Counted from the first letter of the stretch, positions 1-10,335 are shown. The stretch: 64,000 bases of DNA from Marinigracilibium pacificum (GCF_012926615.1 NZ_JABBNU010000009.1:62001-126000); one strand, 5' to 3'. The notes: generated by a model not told the origin, from the sequence alone. Numbers and translations are program-made.

Positions 1-93
1 TTCAAAATTTCTTTCATAAATTTCATAAGCCATTCTGATTATTTTCTGATGAACAGCCTTAGCATCTAAAATTTTGTTTTCTACTGAAGTCAT
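1..93 (-). CDS. Phosphoribosyltransferase family protein (PyrR-like), N-terminal fragment
   Basis: The first 31 codons of a minus-strand gene run off the left edge, starting at the ATG complementary to 91-93. The residues (ILDAKAVHQKIIRMAYEIYE and a few more) resemble the N-terminus of Bacteroidota phosphoribosyltransferases annotated as PyrR/uracil phosphoribosyltransferase-like, which open with an ILD.. segment and an IxRxAYEIYE helix. The catalytic PRPP-binding loop lies outside the window, so the call rests on this short stretch only. It is divergent to lon, with about 180 bp between the two starts. Confidence 0.5.
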   Translation of the reverse strand, partial: MTSVENKILDAKAVHQKIIRMAYEIYERNFE

Positions 94-186
94 TTTTGTC
101 TATTTATGAACCTAAAAGTAATATTTAGTTTCCAATAATTTAAAACTGACTGATATATTGTCAGGTTATATCGTAAATTTAAGCTT

Positions 187-203
187 TGGCACAAGGCTTG
201 CCA
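187..203 (+). promoter_or_regulatory. Sigma-54-type -24/-12 promoter upstream of lon
   Basis: TGGCAC at 187-192 and TTGC at 198-201 leave exactly 10 bases between the GG and GC dinucleotides, matching the RpoN consensus TGGCAC-N5-TTGC. A start about 12 bases downstream (near 213) would give a leader of about 60 nt before the lon ATG at 273. The same bases also form an inverted repeat (TGGCA/TGCCA, 7-nt spacer), so a repressor site is an alternative reading. No TAnnTTTG element was found in this intergenic region. Confidence 0.5.
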
Positions 204-245
204 TATAGACGATCACCTTAAATTAAAATAAAATTGAATATTACA

Positions 246-258
246 TGCCATCTTGGCA
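246..258. promoter_or_regulatory. Inverted repeat TGCCA-TCT-TGGCA in the lon leader
   Basis: A 5-3-5 palindrome sits 15 bases before the lon ATG and has the same half-sites as the inverted repeat inside the sigma-54-like element at 187-203. It could be an operator or a small leader hairpin. Nothing in the sequence tells which protein, if any, binds it. Confidence 0.3.
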
Positions 259-272
259 CATTTATATAGATT

Positions 273-2765
273 ATGAGCAAAGAAAATAAGCTTTCATCGT
301 TGGTATTAACAGAATTGGCAGAGGATAATTCAGGTGATATGCTACAACTCATCAATCCTGAACAGGAAGGTGATGATGACAAATTAATGGATAATCTTCC
401 TGAAGAACTACCTGTCCTTCCTATAAAAAACACCGTATTGTTTCCCGGGGTAGTAATTCCCATTACTGTAGGCAGAAAAAAATCTGTCAAACTGGTAAAG
501 CAGGTTTATGAAAAAGAGAGAATTATAGGTGTAGTTGCTCAAAAACAAAGTAACAATGAAGATCCCGGTAAGGATGATATTTATCAGGTGGGAACTATTG
601 CCAGAATAATTAAAATGATTGTTTTACCTGATGGAAATATTACTATCATTATTCAGGGTAAAAAGAGGTTCAAAATAGATGAATTTGTTACTGAAGACCC
701 TTATTTAAAGGTTAAACATTCTGTCCTTGAAGAAAGCTTTCCTGCTGACTCAAATGAAAATCTTCAGGCTCTGGTTCAGTCACTTAAAGATTCTGCAAAT
801 AAAATTTTAAAGCTTAATCCTGATATCCCTCAAGAAGCTCAGGTTGCGCTTGACAATATTGAAAGCACAAAGTTTTTGACTCATTTCCTTTGCTCAAATA
901 TCAATGCTGAGGTAGACGAAAAGCAAAAACTTCTTGAAATAAATGATGGATTTAAGCGTGCATCATTGCTTTTGGAATACATGATGCGTGACATCAAAAT
1001 GCTTGAAATAAAGCAAGAGATCCAAAATAAAGTTCATGTTGATATCGATCAACAACAGCGTGATTATTACCTGCGTCAGCAAATAAGAATTCTTCAGGAT
1101 GAATTGGGTCAGGAAGGGCCGGAAGCAGAAATTGAAGAATTGAGATTAAAAGGCGAGGATAAAAACTGGCCAGACAATGTTCATGAACATTTTAATAAAG
1201 AGCTTGACAAAATCCTGAGACTTAACCCTCAGGCTGCTGAATATCCTGTATTGATTAACTATTGTGAGCTATTACTTGAATTACCATGGAATGAGCTCAC
1301 TGAAGATAATTTTGACCTCAAACGCGCCAAGGAAGTTCTTGACAAAGATCATTATGGCCTAACTAAAGTCAAGGAAAGAATTATAGAATATCTTGCTGTT
1401 TTAAAGCTGAAAAAGGATATGAAAGCACCGATTTTATGCCTTTATGGCCCTCCGGGTGTAGGTAAAACTTCACTGGGAAGATCTGTTGCCAGAGCTTTGA
1501 ACAGAAAGTATGTAAGGATGTCACTTGGTGGTGTTCATGATGAGGCTGAGATTAGAGGTCATAGAAAAACCTATGTTGGTGCAATGCCCGGAAAAATTAT
1601 CCAAAACATTAAAAGGGCAGAGTCATCAAACCCGGTATTCATACTTGACGAGATAGATAAACTGGATTCTGGTCACAGAGGAGATCCTTCTTCAGCTCTA
1701 TTGGAAGTCCTTGACCCGGAACAAAACAGTACCTTTAGCGATAACTTTCTTGAAATTGATTACGACCTTTCAAAGGTTTTATTTATCGCTACAGCAAACA
1801 GCCTTGAGTCTATTCCTGCTCCATTAAGAGACAGAATGGAGATAATCGAAATTACTGGATACACTCATGAAGAAAAGGTAGAAATTGCTAAAAAGCACCT
1901 TATTCCGAAGCAAAGAAAAGAGCATGGTTTAAAAGCTAAGGACGTAACATTTGCCAAAGCTGCTATCGACAAACTGATTAATGGATACACGCGTGAATCA
2001 GGTGTCAGAAACCTTGAAAGAAAAGTGGGTTCGGTTATCAGGAATATTGCAAAATCTATTGCTCTTGAAGAAGAATATGATTCAAAAATTACTCCGAAAC
2101 GAATTATTGAGATATTAGGTCCTGAAATTTTTGATCAGGAACTTTATGAAAACAATAAATACGCTGGTGTGGTAACAGGATTAGCCTGGACGCCTGTCGG
2201 AGGTGATATTCTTTTTATTGAATCCAGTCTGTCAAAAGGCAAAGGAAAGCTAACTCTTTCAGGACAGCTGGGAGATGTTATGAAAGAATCTGCGGTTACA
2301 GCTCTTTCATACTTAAAATCAAATGCTGATGATTTAAATATCGACCAGCGTCTATTTAATGAATATGATCTTCATGTTCACGTACCGGCCGGAGCAGTTC
2401 CTAAAGATGGTCCATCAGCAGGTATCACAATGCTTACTTCTCTTGCTTCAATCTATACCCAGAGAAAAGTCAAAGATAAGCTGGCGATGACTGGCGAAAT
2501 TACCCTTAGGGGAAAGGTACTTCCAGTTGGAGGAATCAAAGAAAAGATTCTTGCCGCAGGTAGAGCTGGAATTAAGGAGATCATAATGTGTTCTAAAAAC
2601 AGAAAAGACCTGAAAGATATCGAACCGGATTATATTAAGAATCTAAAATTCCATTTTATTGATACTGTCGATGAAGTATTAAATATAGCATTATTAAAAT
2701 CAAAGGTTGATGACCCGATGATTTTCACTTATGAGAACAATTCAATGGAAAAAACCAGAATATGA
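273..2765 (+). CDS. lon: ATP-dependent protease Lon (endopeptidase La)
   Basis: Cytosolic AAA+ serine protease that degrades misfolded and regulatory proteins. At 830 residues it is a normal LonA. The order is an N-terminal substrate-binding domain (about 45-245), a coiled-coil linker, an AAA+ domain with Walker A GPPGVGKT at 392-399 and Walker [10 protein letters not shown], then the protease domain with catalytic Ser715 in GPSAG and Lys758 in the GGIKEK motif. The Ser-Lys spacing of 43 equals that of E. coli Lon (679/722). The ATG at 273 gives the family's usual N-terminus. The stop overlaps the porQ start by 4 nt, so lon heads an operon with porQ, hslU and a DUF4421 gene. A sigma-54-like promoter lies upstream. 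Confidence 0.97.
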   Translation: MSKENKLSSLVLTELAEDNSGDMLQLINPEQEGDDDKLMDNLPEELPVLPIKNTVLFPGVVIPITVGRKKSVKLVKQVYEKERIIGVVAQKQSNNEDPGKDDIYQVGTIARIIKMIVLPDGNITIIIQGKKRFKIDEFVTEDPYLKVKHSVLEESFPADSNENLQALVQSLKDSANKILKLNPDIPQEAQVALDNIESTKFLTHFLCSNINAEVDEKQKLLEINDGFKRASLLLEYMMRDIKMLEIKQEIQNKVHVDIDQQQRDYYLRQQIRILQDELGQEGPEAEIEELRLKGEDKNWPDNVHEHFNKELDKILRLNPQAAEYPVLINYCELLLELPWNELTEDNFDLKRAKEVLDKDHYGLTKVKERIIEYLAVLKLKKDMKAPILCLYGPPGVGKTSLGRSVARALNRKYVRMSLGGVHDEAEIRGHRKTYVGAMPGKIIQNIKRAESSNPVFILDEIDKLDSGHRGDPSSALLEVLDPEQNSTFSDNFLEIDYDLSKVLFIATANSLESIPAPLRDRMEIIEITGYTHEEKVEIAKKHLIPKQRKEHGLKAKDVTFAKAAIDKLINGYTRESGVRNLERKVGSVIRNIAKSIALEEEYDSKITPKRIIEILGPEIFDQELYENNKYAGVVTGLAWTPVGGDILFIESSLSKGKGKLTLSGQLGDVMKESAVTALSYLKSNADDLNIDQRLFNEYDLHVHVPAGAVPKDGPSAGITMLTSLASIYTQRKVKDKLAMTGEITLRGKVLPVGGIKEKILAAGRAGIKEIIMCSKNRKDLKDIEPDYIKNLKFHFIDTVDEVLNIALLKSKVDDPMIFTYENNSMEKTRI

Positions 2766-3745
2766 CGATCAAAAGTGCGTTGCTATTTTTTTCACTTTCG
2801 ACATTAACTGTATTGGGTTTTGGTCAGGATATAGACCAGACCCAAATGTTATTGTTTCCTACCTCCGCTAAAGACACAGGACTTGGAAGCAGAACGCTAA
2901 CTTCATCTGATGATGCCAGTGTTTGGTTTAGAAACCCATCAATGGTTCCTGACTCTGCACTATCACGTTTTACCCACATAACCTATGGAGATTATTTATC
3001 TGATATCAAATACGGAACTGTAGCATATGGACAGAAATTAAAAAATGGATTGAGAATTTGGGGAGGGTTTCAATTTCTTGATTACGGTAAGCTGGAACGC
3101 ACTAGCAATACGGGTATTACTGATGGAGAGTTTTCTTCAAATGGTTGGAGACTAGCTTCCGGAGTATCCCATAAAATAGGATTGTTTTCATTAGGCCTGA
3201 ACATTAATTATGAGTCAGTAAATTTTGATGGGTTCTCTGAAGGCATCGTTTATTTTGATCTTTCCGGAACTTACTTCCATCCAACGAAAGATTTTACTGC
3301 AGCCCTAACAATACAGCAATTTGGTAAATTTGGTAGTGAATCATTTGATAATGATGTTCCATTAAGACTATCAGCCGGAATGACTTTCAAACCAGAATTC
3401 GCACCTTTCAGGTTTACACTTCAAACTTTTGATCTAAATATTAAAAGACCAGAATTTATTGATGAAGAAAATGAAACTTCGGGAATAGATAAAGTGTTTT
3501 ATCATGTAAGTGCAGGTGTTGAAATCCTGCTTCATAAAAATTTCAATGTCATGGCCGGTTATAATTTTAATCGAAGACAACAACTAAAAACCGAACAAGG
3601 TAATGGTAGTTCCGGCATGTCATTGGGATTTAATTTAAATTTAAAGGGGTTCATGTTTTCTTATTCCCATGGATTTTATCATCAGGGAGGAGGAGTAAAC
3701 TACCTTACTTTACAAAAAGACATATCATCCATATTTAATAAATAA
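2762..3745 (+). CDS. porQ: Type IX secretion system protein PorQ
   Basis: PorQ is an outer-membrane beta-barrel protein of the type IX secretion machinery; with PorU, PorV and PorZ it forms the attachment complex that processes and anchors cargo. The 327-residue protein has a signal peptide (about 1-21), then the family-typical opening LLFPTSAKDTGLGSR, the WFRNPSM segment, and alternating beta strands through to the C-terminus. Length fits the family (about 330). The start overlaps the lon stop by 4 nt, indicating translational coupling. The hslU gene follows after 9 nt. Type IX cargo genes are present in the same window at 41.6-48.9 kb. Confidence 0.85.
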   Translation: MTIKSALLFFSLSTLTVLGFGQDIDQTQMLLFPTSAKDTGLGSRTLTSSDDASVWFRNPSMVPDSALSRFTHITYGDYLSDIKYGTVAYGQKLKNGLRIWGGFQFLDYGKLERTSNTGITDGEFSSNGWRLASGVSHKIGLFSLGLNINYESVNFDGFSEGIVYFDLSGTYFHPTKDFTAALTIQQFGKFGSESFDNDVPLRLSAGMTFKPEFAPFRFTLQTFDLNIKRPEFIDEENETSGIDKVFYHVSAGVEILLHKNFNVMAGYNFNRRQQLKTEQGNGSSGMSLGFNLNLKGFMFSYSHGFYHQGGGVNYLTLQKDISSIFNK

Positions 3746-3754
3746 TATTAAGAG

Positions 3755-5161
3755 ATGGCACAAAAAGAAATTTCATTAACACCAAAGCAAATTGTTGCTG
3801 AACTAGATAAATATATCATTGGCCAGTCTAATGCCAAAAAGAATGTTGCAATAGCTCTTCGAAACAGATGGAGAAGAATGAATACTAAATCTGAATTAAA
3901 AGAAGAGATTATGCCTAACAACATCCTGATGATTGGCTCTACTGGTGTTGGAAAGACAGAAATTGCAAGGAGGCTGGCAAAACTTGCTGACGCGCCATTT
4001 GTAAAAGTTGAGGCAAGCAAATTTACTGAAGTGGGGTATGTTGGTCGTGATGTAGAAAGTATGGTTCGTGACCTGGTGGAACAGGCCATCCACATGGTAA
4101 AGATTAGTAAAAAAGAAGAGGTAAGGGAAAAAGCTGAAGGAATTGTTGAAGATATTATCCTGGATGCATTGATACCGCCTATTAAGAAGACTCCTGCAAG
4201 ACCAGGTTTTCAATCATCCCCGGGAACTTATATCGAAAATGACACTGAGCCTAAAACTGATGAAGAACTAAATGAAAAAACCAGGGAAAGGTTTAGAGAA
4301 AAAATCAAGTCCGGAGAACTCGATGATCGAAAAATAGAAATTGATGTAAAAGCGCCAAGTAATCCTGGTATTGGAATGATCGGTGGTGGCATGATAGACG
4401 AATCATCCCTGATAAATCTTCAAGACATGCTTTCCGGAATGATGCCTAAAAAATCAAAGAAAAGGAAAGTCACCATTGCCGATGCAAAAAAATTACTCCT
4501 TGACGAAGAAGCCTCAAAGCTCATTGACTTCGAAGAGGTAAAAGATGAAGCAATCAGAAAAACTGAAAACACAGGAATCATATTCATTGATGAAATCGAC
4601 AAAATAGCTGCTTCATCTAATAAACAAGGTGCCGATGTAAGCCGTGAAGGAGTACAACGTGACCTTCTTCCAATTGTTGAAGGAAGTTCGGTAACAACTA
4701 AACATGGCGTTGTAAATACTGACCATATACTATTTATATCTGCTGGTGCGTTTCATGTTAGTAAACCTTCAGATCTGATTCCTGAATTACAAGGTCGTTT
4801 CCCGATCAGGGTTGAGCTTGATAATTTATCAGAAGATGATTTTCTTAAGATATTGCTTGAACCAAAAAATGCTCTTACAAAGCAGTACGAAGCATTATTT
4901 GAGGCTGAAGAAGTTAGTCTGGAGTTCACAGAAGATTCCTTAAAACATATTGCCAGAATTGCTTTTGAGGTAAACGCCGAGGTAGAAAACATTGGAGCCC
5001 GAAGACTTCATACAGTGATGAGCAAACTTCTGAATGACTTTTTATATGAAGTACCTGATGTTATTGGTCCAAATGCAAAACTTGTGATCACTGCAGAGAT
5101 GGTAAATGAAAAGCTTGACGGATTAGTTAAAAATAAGGATCTTAGCCGATACATTTTATAG
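3755..5161 (+). CDS. hslU: ATP-dependent protease ATPase subunit HslU (ClpY)
   Basis: AAA+ unfoldase that forms hexamers and feeds proteins to the HslV peptidase. The 468 residues include the N-terminal [16 protein letters not shown] motif, Walker A GSTGVGKT at 61-68, an inserted I-domain (about 110-245), Walker [11 protein letters not shown], the sensor segment [12 protein letters not shown], and a C-terminal tail ending in RYIL, which in this family inserts into HslV. Length and domains are complete. The unusual point is the neighbourhood: porQ, not hslV, precedes it, and no hslV is found in the window. Confidence 0.95.
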   Translation: MAQKEISLTPKQIVAELDKYIIGQSNAKKNVAIALRNRWRRMNTKSELKEEIMPNNILMIGSTGVGKTEIARRLAKLADAPFVKVEASKFTEVGYVGRDVESMVRDLVEQAIHMVKISKKEEVREKAEGIVEDIILDALIPPIKKTPARPGFQSSPGTYIENDTEPKTDEELNEKTRERFREKIKSGELDDRKIEIDVKAPSNPGIGMIGGGMIDESSLINLQDMLSGMMPKKSKKRKVTIADAKKLLLDEEASKLIDFEEVKDEAIRKTENTGIIFIDEIDKIAASSNKQGADVSREGVQRDLLPIVEGSSVTTKHGVVNTDHILFISAGAFHVSKPSDLIPELQGRFPIRVELDNLSEDDFLKILLEPKNALTKQYEALFEAEEVSLEFTEDSLKHIARIAFEVNAEVENIGARRLHTVMSKLLNDFLYEVPDVIGPNAKLVITAEMVNEKLDGLVKNKDLSRYIL

Positions 5162-5174
5162 TTGATTTGCTTAT

Positions 5175-6194
5175 ATGCGACAATTATTAGTCGTTTTTAT
5201 TTTTTTGTCATTCATCGGGTACGCGCAGGAGGAAGAAGACACTATAAAATCAAGCCGTTCACAATATGTAGAACGGTTTGATGAATACCTGTATGTTAAA
5301 GGTTTATTAGGTAACCGCTCTCTCAATATATCACTCGAAACAGATGATCAACAAACCATCCAGTACAGACCCAATGGTAATGGACTGATAGGTTTTGGGG
5401 GCTATGCCTTTGATCTTGCTTTTGAATTGACATTCAGGCTACCCCAAAAAGATGATGGAAAAAAGGCTCAGACCTATGGAAATACAGACTATAGAGATCT
5501 GCAATTAAATATTTATTCCAATCACTTTGGAATAGATTTTTATCATCAGAAATATAAGGGATTTTACATTTCAAATGCCGACCAGATAAATGCCAACTGG
5601 AAAAACGGTGATCCACACCCACGACGATCAGACTTGTCCGTAAGAAACATCAATGTTTCCGGTTTCTGGCTCCAGAATGGCAATAAATTTTCATATAAAT
5701 CAAGTTTTAACCAGACAGAAAGGCAGAAAGAGTCGGCTGGTTCATTCCTGGTTGGGGCGTCTATTGGTAGTATAATTGTTGAAGCTGACTCTGCAATCAA
5801 CACAATTCCAAATAATGACTTTTCTCCTACTGTAAAATATTCAGGAGGAAAATTTACTACCCTAACCTTTTTCCCTGGTTACACTCACAACTTTGTATGG
5901 AAAGAACTATACCTTAATATGACCCTGGGAGCTGGCGCAGGCCTTCAATGGCAGAAATACCCCTTTGATGGAAAAGAGGTTAGAAATACACAAATCAGAG
6001 GTGCAATAAGAGGACGTGCAGCATTTGGTTATAATGGAGATAAAATCTTCACGGGAACATCCGTAGTTTTTCAAAATGCTAATGCAAATACACGAAATGT
6101 TAACCTAAATGTCAGCTCATGGAATTTCAAACTCTTCATGGGGTACCGAATCCCTGAATTTGGAATTTTCAAAAAGAAGATCCTTCCATTTTAA
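5175..6194 (+). CDS. DUF4421 family protein, predicted outer-membrane beta-barrel
   Basis: 339 residues with a short signal peptide (about 1-17, ending near YAQ) and repeated amphipathic beta-strand segments, consistent with a secreted or outer-membrane protein. It resembles the DUF4421 family of Bacteroidota (RSLNISLETDD, YRPNGNGLIGFGG, DLQLNIYSNHFGIDFY segments). Function unknown. It is the last gene of the lon operon, 13 nt after hslU. Its stop codon overlaps that of the converging phosphatase gene by 4 nt (shared TTAA), leaving no room for a conventional terminator hairpin between them. Confidence 0.7.
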   Translation: MRQLLVVFIFLSFIGYAQEEEDTIKSSRSQYVERFDEYLYVKGLLGNRSLNISLETDDQQTIQYRPNGNGLIGFGGYAFDLAFELTFRLPQKDDGKKAQTYGNTDYRDLQLNIYSNHFGIDFYHQKYKGFYISNADQINANWKNGDPHPRRSDLSVRNINVSGFWLQNGNKFSYKSSFNQTERQKESAGSFLVGASIGSIIVEADSAINTIPNNDFSPTVKYSGGKFTTLTFFPGYTHNFVWKELYLNMTLGAGAGLQWQKYPFDGKEVRNTQIRGAIRGRAAFGYNGDKIFTGTSVVFQNANANTRNVNLNVSSWNFKLFMGYRIPEFGIFKKKILPF

Positions 6195-6697
6195 AGCTGC
6201 CTGATAACCTTCCCTTTATTTTTTGGAAAATCAAAAAAGTCAAGTCTGGCAACTTCAGGCCCTACTTTCGACCAGTCCTTTACAGAGAAATTTACAGATA
6301 GAATTCCTGCGGTAGGGATGTTACCAACAGAGAGCCCCATTTGATAGGCAATGCTATTCAACCCCGGATTATGGCTTACAACCATAACCTTATCACCAGA
6401 TGCGTATTGCCTAATAATATGCCAGATTGTTGAAGCTGAAGCATGATATAAATCCCTTTCCCAAATAATTTCTTCCTTTGGATAGCCCATACTTTCACAC
6501 GCATGAATAGCTGTTGCTGCCGCCCTTGCCGCCGGACTAGCTATTACTGTGTCAGGAATCATATTTATCATCCTTAATCGCTTCCCCATTTCAGGGGCAT
6601 TAAGGCGACCTCTTTTGTTTAATGGCCTGTCAAAATCATCCAGAAATGGATCTGACCATGATGATTTTGCATGTCTTAATAATATGAGAGTTTTCAT
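6191..6697 (-). CDS. SixA-type phosphohistidine phosphatase (histidine phosphatase superfamily)
   Basis: 168-residue protein opening with MKTLILLRHAKSSW. The RHAKS segment carries the nucleophilic His9 next to Arg8 of the histidine-phosphatase (phosphoglycerate mutase-like) fold, and VVSHNPG carries the second conserved His. The short length and RHAKS motif fit the SixA branch, whose E. coli member dephosphorylates phosphohistidine in ArcB-type and PTS proteins. The substrate here is not known. It is divergent from the amidohydrolase gene at 6768 (70 nt between starts) and convergent with the DUF4421 gene. Confidence 0.85.
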   Translation of the reverse strand: MKTLILLRHAKSSWSDPFLDDFDRPLNKRGRLNAPEMGKRLRMINMIPDTVIASPAARAAATAIHACESMGYPKEEIIWERDLYHASASTIWHIIRQYASGDKVMVVSHNPGLNSIAYQMGLSVGNIPTAGILSVNFSVKDWSKVGPEVARLDFFDFPKNKGKVIRQL

Positions 6698-6767
6698 ATA
6701 GTATCATTTGTTAACCTTAATTTATTATTTTAGCTGCTATAACCGTAAACCTAACCTAAAAAATCAT

Positions 6768-9700
6768 ATGAAAAACTTATTGGGGGTTCTTGCAATTTTT
6801 ATCATTGCTGGAACCACGTGCTTTGCTCAATCTGATTCAAAAGAAAAGAAGTGGGATGTTAACAATCCGGATTCTCCCAACAAAAAAATCTCAATTTCAA
6901 CTGATGAAGCTACATGGACAAACATTGATGTCAGCCCTGATGGCTCTAAAATCGTATTTGATGTACTTGGAGACATCTTTATCATGCCATCTTCTGGCGG
7001 TAAAGCAAAAGCTTTAAGAACAGGACATGCCTGGGAAGTACAGCCAAGGTTTAGTCCTGATGGCAAGATGATAAGTTTCACTTCAGATGCTGATGGTGGA
7101 GATAATATCTGGGTAATGAATTCTGACGGTTCTAATGCCAGACAGGTGACCAAAGAAAAATTCAGGCTGTTGAATAACGCTTCATGGACTCCGGATGGCG
7201 ATTATCTTGTAGCAAGAAAACACTTCACCTCAACCCGTTCACTTGGAGCTGGAGAAATATGGATGTATCACCACACCGGAGGGTCAGGTATTCAATTAAC
7301 GAAAAGAAAGAATGATCAGCAGGATGTTAATGAACCAACAGTTAGCCCCGATGGAAAATATCTCTACTTCTCGGAAGATGTATACCCTGGAGGTTACTTC
7401 CAGTATAATAAAGATCCAAATAGCCAAATCTATGTAATCAAAAGAAAAGACCTTGACAAAGGCGATATCGAAACGTATATCTCAGGAGGTGGGGGCGCCA
7501 TTAGACCTCAAATTTCTCCTGATGGAAAAAAAATGGCTTTTATAAGAAGAGTAAGGACTAAAACTGTACTTTTTATCCATGATTTCGAATCAGGAATAAA
7601 TACACCGGTTTATGACCAGTTAAGTAAAGATCAACAAGAAGCGTGGGCTATTTTTGGTCCATTTACCGGCTATGACTGGATGCCTGATAATAAGAATATT
7701 GTTATCTATGCTGAAGGTAAAATCAAGAAAATTAATACTGAAACCGGAGATGCTAATGACATTCCTTTTGAAGTAACAGCTGAACATACAATCGTTGATG
7801 CATTAAAATTCAAGCATAATCCTGCCCCTGAAGAATTTGATGTAAAAGTGATTAGAAATGCGACGACATCACCGGATGGCAAACAAATAGCATTTAGTGC
7901 CCTGGGGTATATCTGGATTCAATCAACACCTAATGGTAAACCAAAAAAACTAACCGGTGATGATTACTATGCATTTGAACCTTCATTCAGTCCTGACGGA
8001 AACACTATTGTGTTTGTAACCTGGAATGATGAAGAAAGAGGTTCTATTAGAACGATTTCAACCAAAGGCACCAATGAGACCCGACTAACAATTAAAAAGG
8101 GCATTTACAGAACCCCTAAATTCAGTCACTCAGGAGACTTAATCGTTTTCAATAAAGAAGATGGCAACCCGGCAATGGGTTTTGCTTATACAGTTGAACC
8201 AGGGATTTATACAATGAAAATTGGTGATGAGTCTTCAATGAAGAGAATAACCAAAAATGGCGATTTCCCTGAATTTAGCAATGATGATAAGCGTATTTAC
8301 TATCAAACAGGAGGATACTTATTTGGAGCACTTGACAAAAACTATTACAGTGTAAATCTAAATGGTGAAGACAAAAGAAATCATTTCCATAGTAAATATG
8401 CAAATTCATTCCATTTAAGTCCTGACAATAAATGGATTGCATTTTCAGCTTTACACGAGGTCTATATAGCTCCGTTTACAAATACAGGTGAAACGATTGA
8501 GATTGAAAAAGACATGAATTCACTACCACTGAAGAAAGTGAGTGGCGATGCCGGTATTAATATTCATTGGAGCAATGATAGTGACAAGATCCACTGGACA
8601 TTAGGAGACCAATATTATACTATTCCCCTTTCAAAGGTATTTACATTTGTTGAGGGAGCAGCGGATAGCATTCCGGCAATAATTCCAGATAGCCTTGATA
8701 TTGAACTTACTGCGGAATTTGATACTCCAGAAGGAATAATTGCCTTCACAGGAGCAAAAGTTATCACGATGAATGGTGATGAAGTGATAGACAATGCTGT
8801 AGTCGTAGTTGAAGGAAATAAAATTCTAAGTGTAGGAAAAGCAGGAGAGGTAAAAATCCCTTCCAAAGCCAAAGAAATTGATGTCAAAGGAAAGATAATT
8901 ATGCCTGGAATTGTGGATACTCATGCTCACCTAAATGCATTCAGATATGGTTTAAGTCCTCAAAAGGAATGGCCGTATTATGCAAACCTGGCATTTGGTA
9001 TAACCACTACTCATGATCCAAGTTCAAATACTGAAATGTCATTGAGCCAATCAGAATTGGTAAAAGCTGGTAGAATGGTCGGCCCGAGAATTTTTAGCAC
9101 AGGAACAATACTTTATGGTGCAGATGGAGATTTCAAAGCAGTAATTAATTCGCTTGAAGATGCTCGTCAGGCAGTTAGAAGAACGGCAGCATTTGGAGCA
9201 ATCTCTGTAAAAAGTTACAATCAACCAAGAAGAGACCAGAGGCAACAGGTTATCAAAGCTTCAAAAGAAAACCAAATCATGGTTTACCCGGAGGGTGGAT
9301 CAACATTTTACCACAACATGTCTATGATTCTTGATGGCCATACAAGTATCGAGCACAACATCCCTGTTGCTCCACTTTATAATGATGTTATCACACTTTG
9401 GGCAGCATCTGGCACAGCAAACACTCCTACATTAATAGTTAATTATGGCGGGTTAAACGGAGAGTACTTCTGGTACCAGAAAACAAATGTTTGGGAAAAT
9501 AATAAGCTTTTAAAATATACTCCTAGAGGAATAATTGATGCCCGTTCAAGACACAGAACAATGGCTCCGGAAGAAGAATATGATAATGGGCACATTCTTA
9601 TTGCTGAGCAGTTGAAAAAACTTCATGACAAAGATGTGAAGATCTGCGTAGGTGGACATGGCCAATTGCAAGGACTAGGAGTTCATTGGGAAATCTGGAT

Positions 9701-10049
9701 GTTAACACAGGGCGGTTTTTCAAACCTGGATGCGCTTAAAGCTGCCACAATTGATGGTGCTGGCTATATCGGAATGTCAGAACACCTTGGGTCTATCGAG
9801 GCAGGAAAGCTGGCAGACATGATCATTTTAGACAAAGACCCACTCGAAGACATTCAAAATACTCAATATGTAAACATGACTATGGTTAACGGTCGACTTT
9901 ATGACACAGAAACCATGAATGAAATCGGAAATGAACCTAAAGAACGAAGCAAGTTTTACTGGGAGGTAGATGGAGCTAATAGCAATTTTGATTGGCAATC
10001 AGAATCAAACGCCCATATGCTACCAAGATGTCATTGTCAATCGCATTAA
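6768..10049 (+). CDS. Secreted TolB-like propeller/amidohydrolase fusion protein
   Basis: About 1093 residues. The ATG at 6768 is preferred over an in-frame upstream ATG at 6708 because it begins a clean signal peptide (MKNLLGVLAIFIIAGTTCFA). The N-terminal two thirds contain PD40/WD40-like propeller repeats (recurring SPDGK and SPDGNTIVF motifs), followed by an amidohydrolase domain of the imidazolonepropionase/dipeptidase type. The metal-binding HxH sits in GIVDTHAHL near residue 719, with later motifs EHNIPV and GGHGQLQG. The same fusion occurs in other Bacteroidota as an exported amidohydrolase, perhaps acting on peptides. The true substrate is unknown. A clear terminator follows at 10072. 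Confidence 0.85.
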   Translation: MKNLLGVLAIFIIAGTTCFAQSDSKEKKWDVNNPDSPNKKISISTDEATWTNIDVSPDGSKIVFDVLGDIFIMPSSGGKAKALRTGHAWEVQPRFSPDGKMISFTSDADGGDNIWVMNSDGSNARQVTKEKFRLLNNASWTPDGDYLVARKHFTSTRSLGAGEIWMYHHTGGSGIQLTKRKNDQQDVNEPTVSPDGKYLYFSEDVYPGGYFQYNKDPNSQIYVIKRKDLDKGDIETYISGGGGAIRPQISPDGKKMAFIRRVRTKTVLFIHDFESGINTPVYDQLSKDQQEAWAIFGPFTGYDWMPDNKNIVIYAEGKIKKINTETGDANDIPFEVTAEHTIVDALKFKHNPAPEEFDVKVIRNATTSPDGKQIAFSALGYIWIQSTPNGKPKKLTGDDYYAFEPSFSPDGNTIVFVTWNDEERGSIRTISTKGTNETRLTIKKGIYRTPKFSHSGDLIVFNKEDGNPAMGFAYTVEPGIYTMKIGDESSMKRITKNGDFPEFSNDDKRIYYQTGGYLFGALDKNYYSVNLNGEDKRNHFHSKYANSFHLSPDNKWIAFSALHEVYIAPFTNTGETIEIEKDMNSLPLKKVSGDAGINIHWSNDSDKIHWTLGDQYYTIPLSKVFTFVEGAADSIPAIIPDSLDIELTAEFDTPEGIIAFTGAKVITMNGDEVIDNAVVVVEGNKILSVGKAGEVKIPSKAKEIDVKGKIIMPGIVDTHAHLNAFRYGLSPQKEWPYYANLAFGITTTHDPSSNTEMSLSQSELVKAGRMVGPRIFSTGTILYGADGDFKAVINSLEDARQAVRRTAAFGAISVKSYNQPRRDQRQQVIKASKENQIMVYPEGGSTFYHNMSMILDGHTSIEHNIPVAPLYNDVITLWAASGTANTPTLIVNYGGLNGEYFWYQKTNVWENNKLLKYTPRGIIDARSRHRTMAPEEEYDNGHILIAEQLKKLHDKDVKICVGGHGQLQGLGVHWEIWMLTQGGFSNLDALKAATIDGAGYIGMSEHLGSIEAGKLADMIILDKDPLEDIQNTQYVNMTMVNGRLYDTETMNEIGNEPKERSKFYWEVDGANSNFDWQSESNAHMLPRCHCQSH

Positions 10050-10071
10050 TAAACCAATTAGCAAAAAATTC

Positions 10072-10104
10072 AAAAAGCCCGGATATTGATTACCCGGGCT
10101 TTTT
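10072..10104 (+). terminator. Rho-independent terminator of the amidohydrolase gene
   Basis: Arms AAAAAGCCCGG (10072-10082) and CCGGGCTTTTT (10094-10104) form a stem with an 11-nt loop and a T-run, 23 bases after the stop codon. Confidence 0.9.
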
Positions 10105-10164
10105 AGATTAATAAATATTTTATGTATAATTTACTATTTGCTTGAAAACAATAATTCTGGATCA

Positions 10165-10335
10165 TCAATTATCGGAGAACATAATCCCTTTAAACCTTTC
10201 AGTTCCTTCACTTATTGTGATATCCCTATACCTCATTCTCTCTAGTACTTCATCGGTTTTCATTATAAAATCAAGCCACAATTCCTCTTTGGATTTAGGC
10301 TTTACCAATTCTTTATTTCTTTTGTCTATTTTCAC
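10165..10335 (-). CDS. Possible small charged protein, 56 residues
   Basis: A minus-strand frame with GTG start at 10335 and TGA stop at 10165-10167 encodes a charged, helix-prone peptide (ELVKPKSKEELWLDFIMKT then DEVLERMRYRDITISEG). Its composition is that of a real soluble protein. The 80-residue plus-strand frame over the same bases reads like a typical antisense shadow rich in Ser, Leu and Ile. No family was recognised. In size and charge it could be an antitoxin or regulator, but no partner gene is adjacent. A start at GTG and the absence of a clear ribosome binding site keep confidence low. Confidence 0.35.
   Translation of the reverse strand: MKIDKRNKELVKPKSKEELWLDFIMKTDEVLERMRYRDITISEGTERFKGIMFSDN

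Noticed and set aside
218-490. 90-residue minus-strand frame at the lon start
   Set aside because: Antisense of the lon N-terminus with shadow composition.
6708-6767. Upstream ATG of the amidohydrolase
   Set aside because: The 20 extra residues precede a complete signal peptide that starts at 6768.
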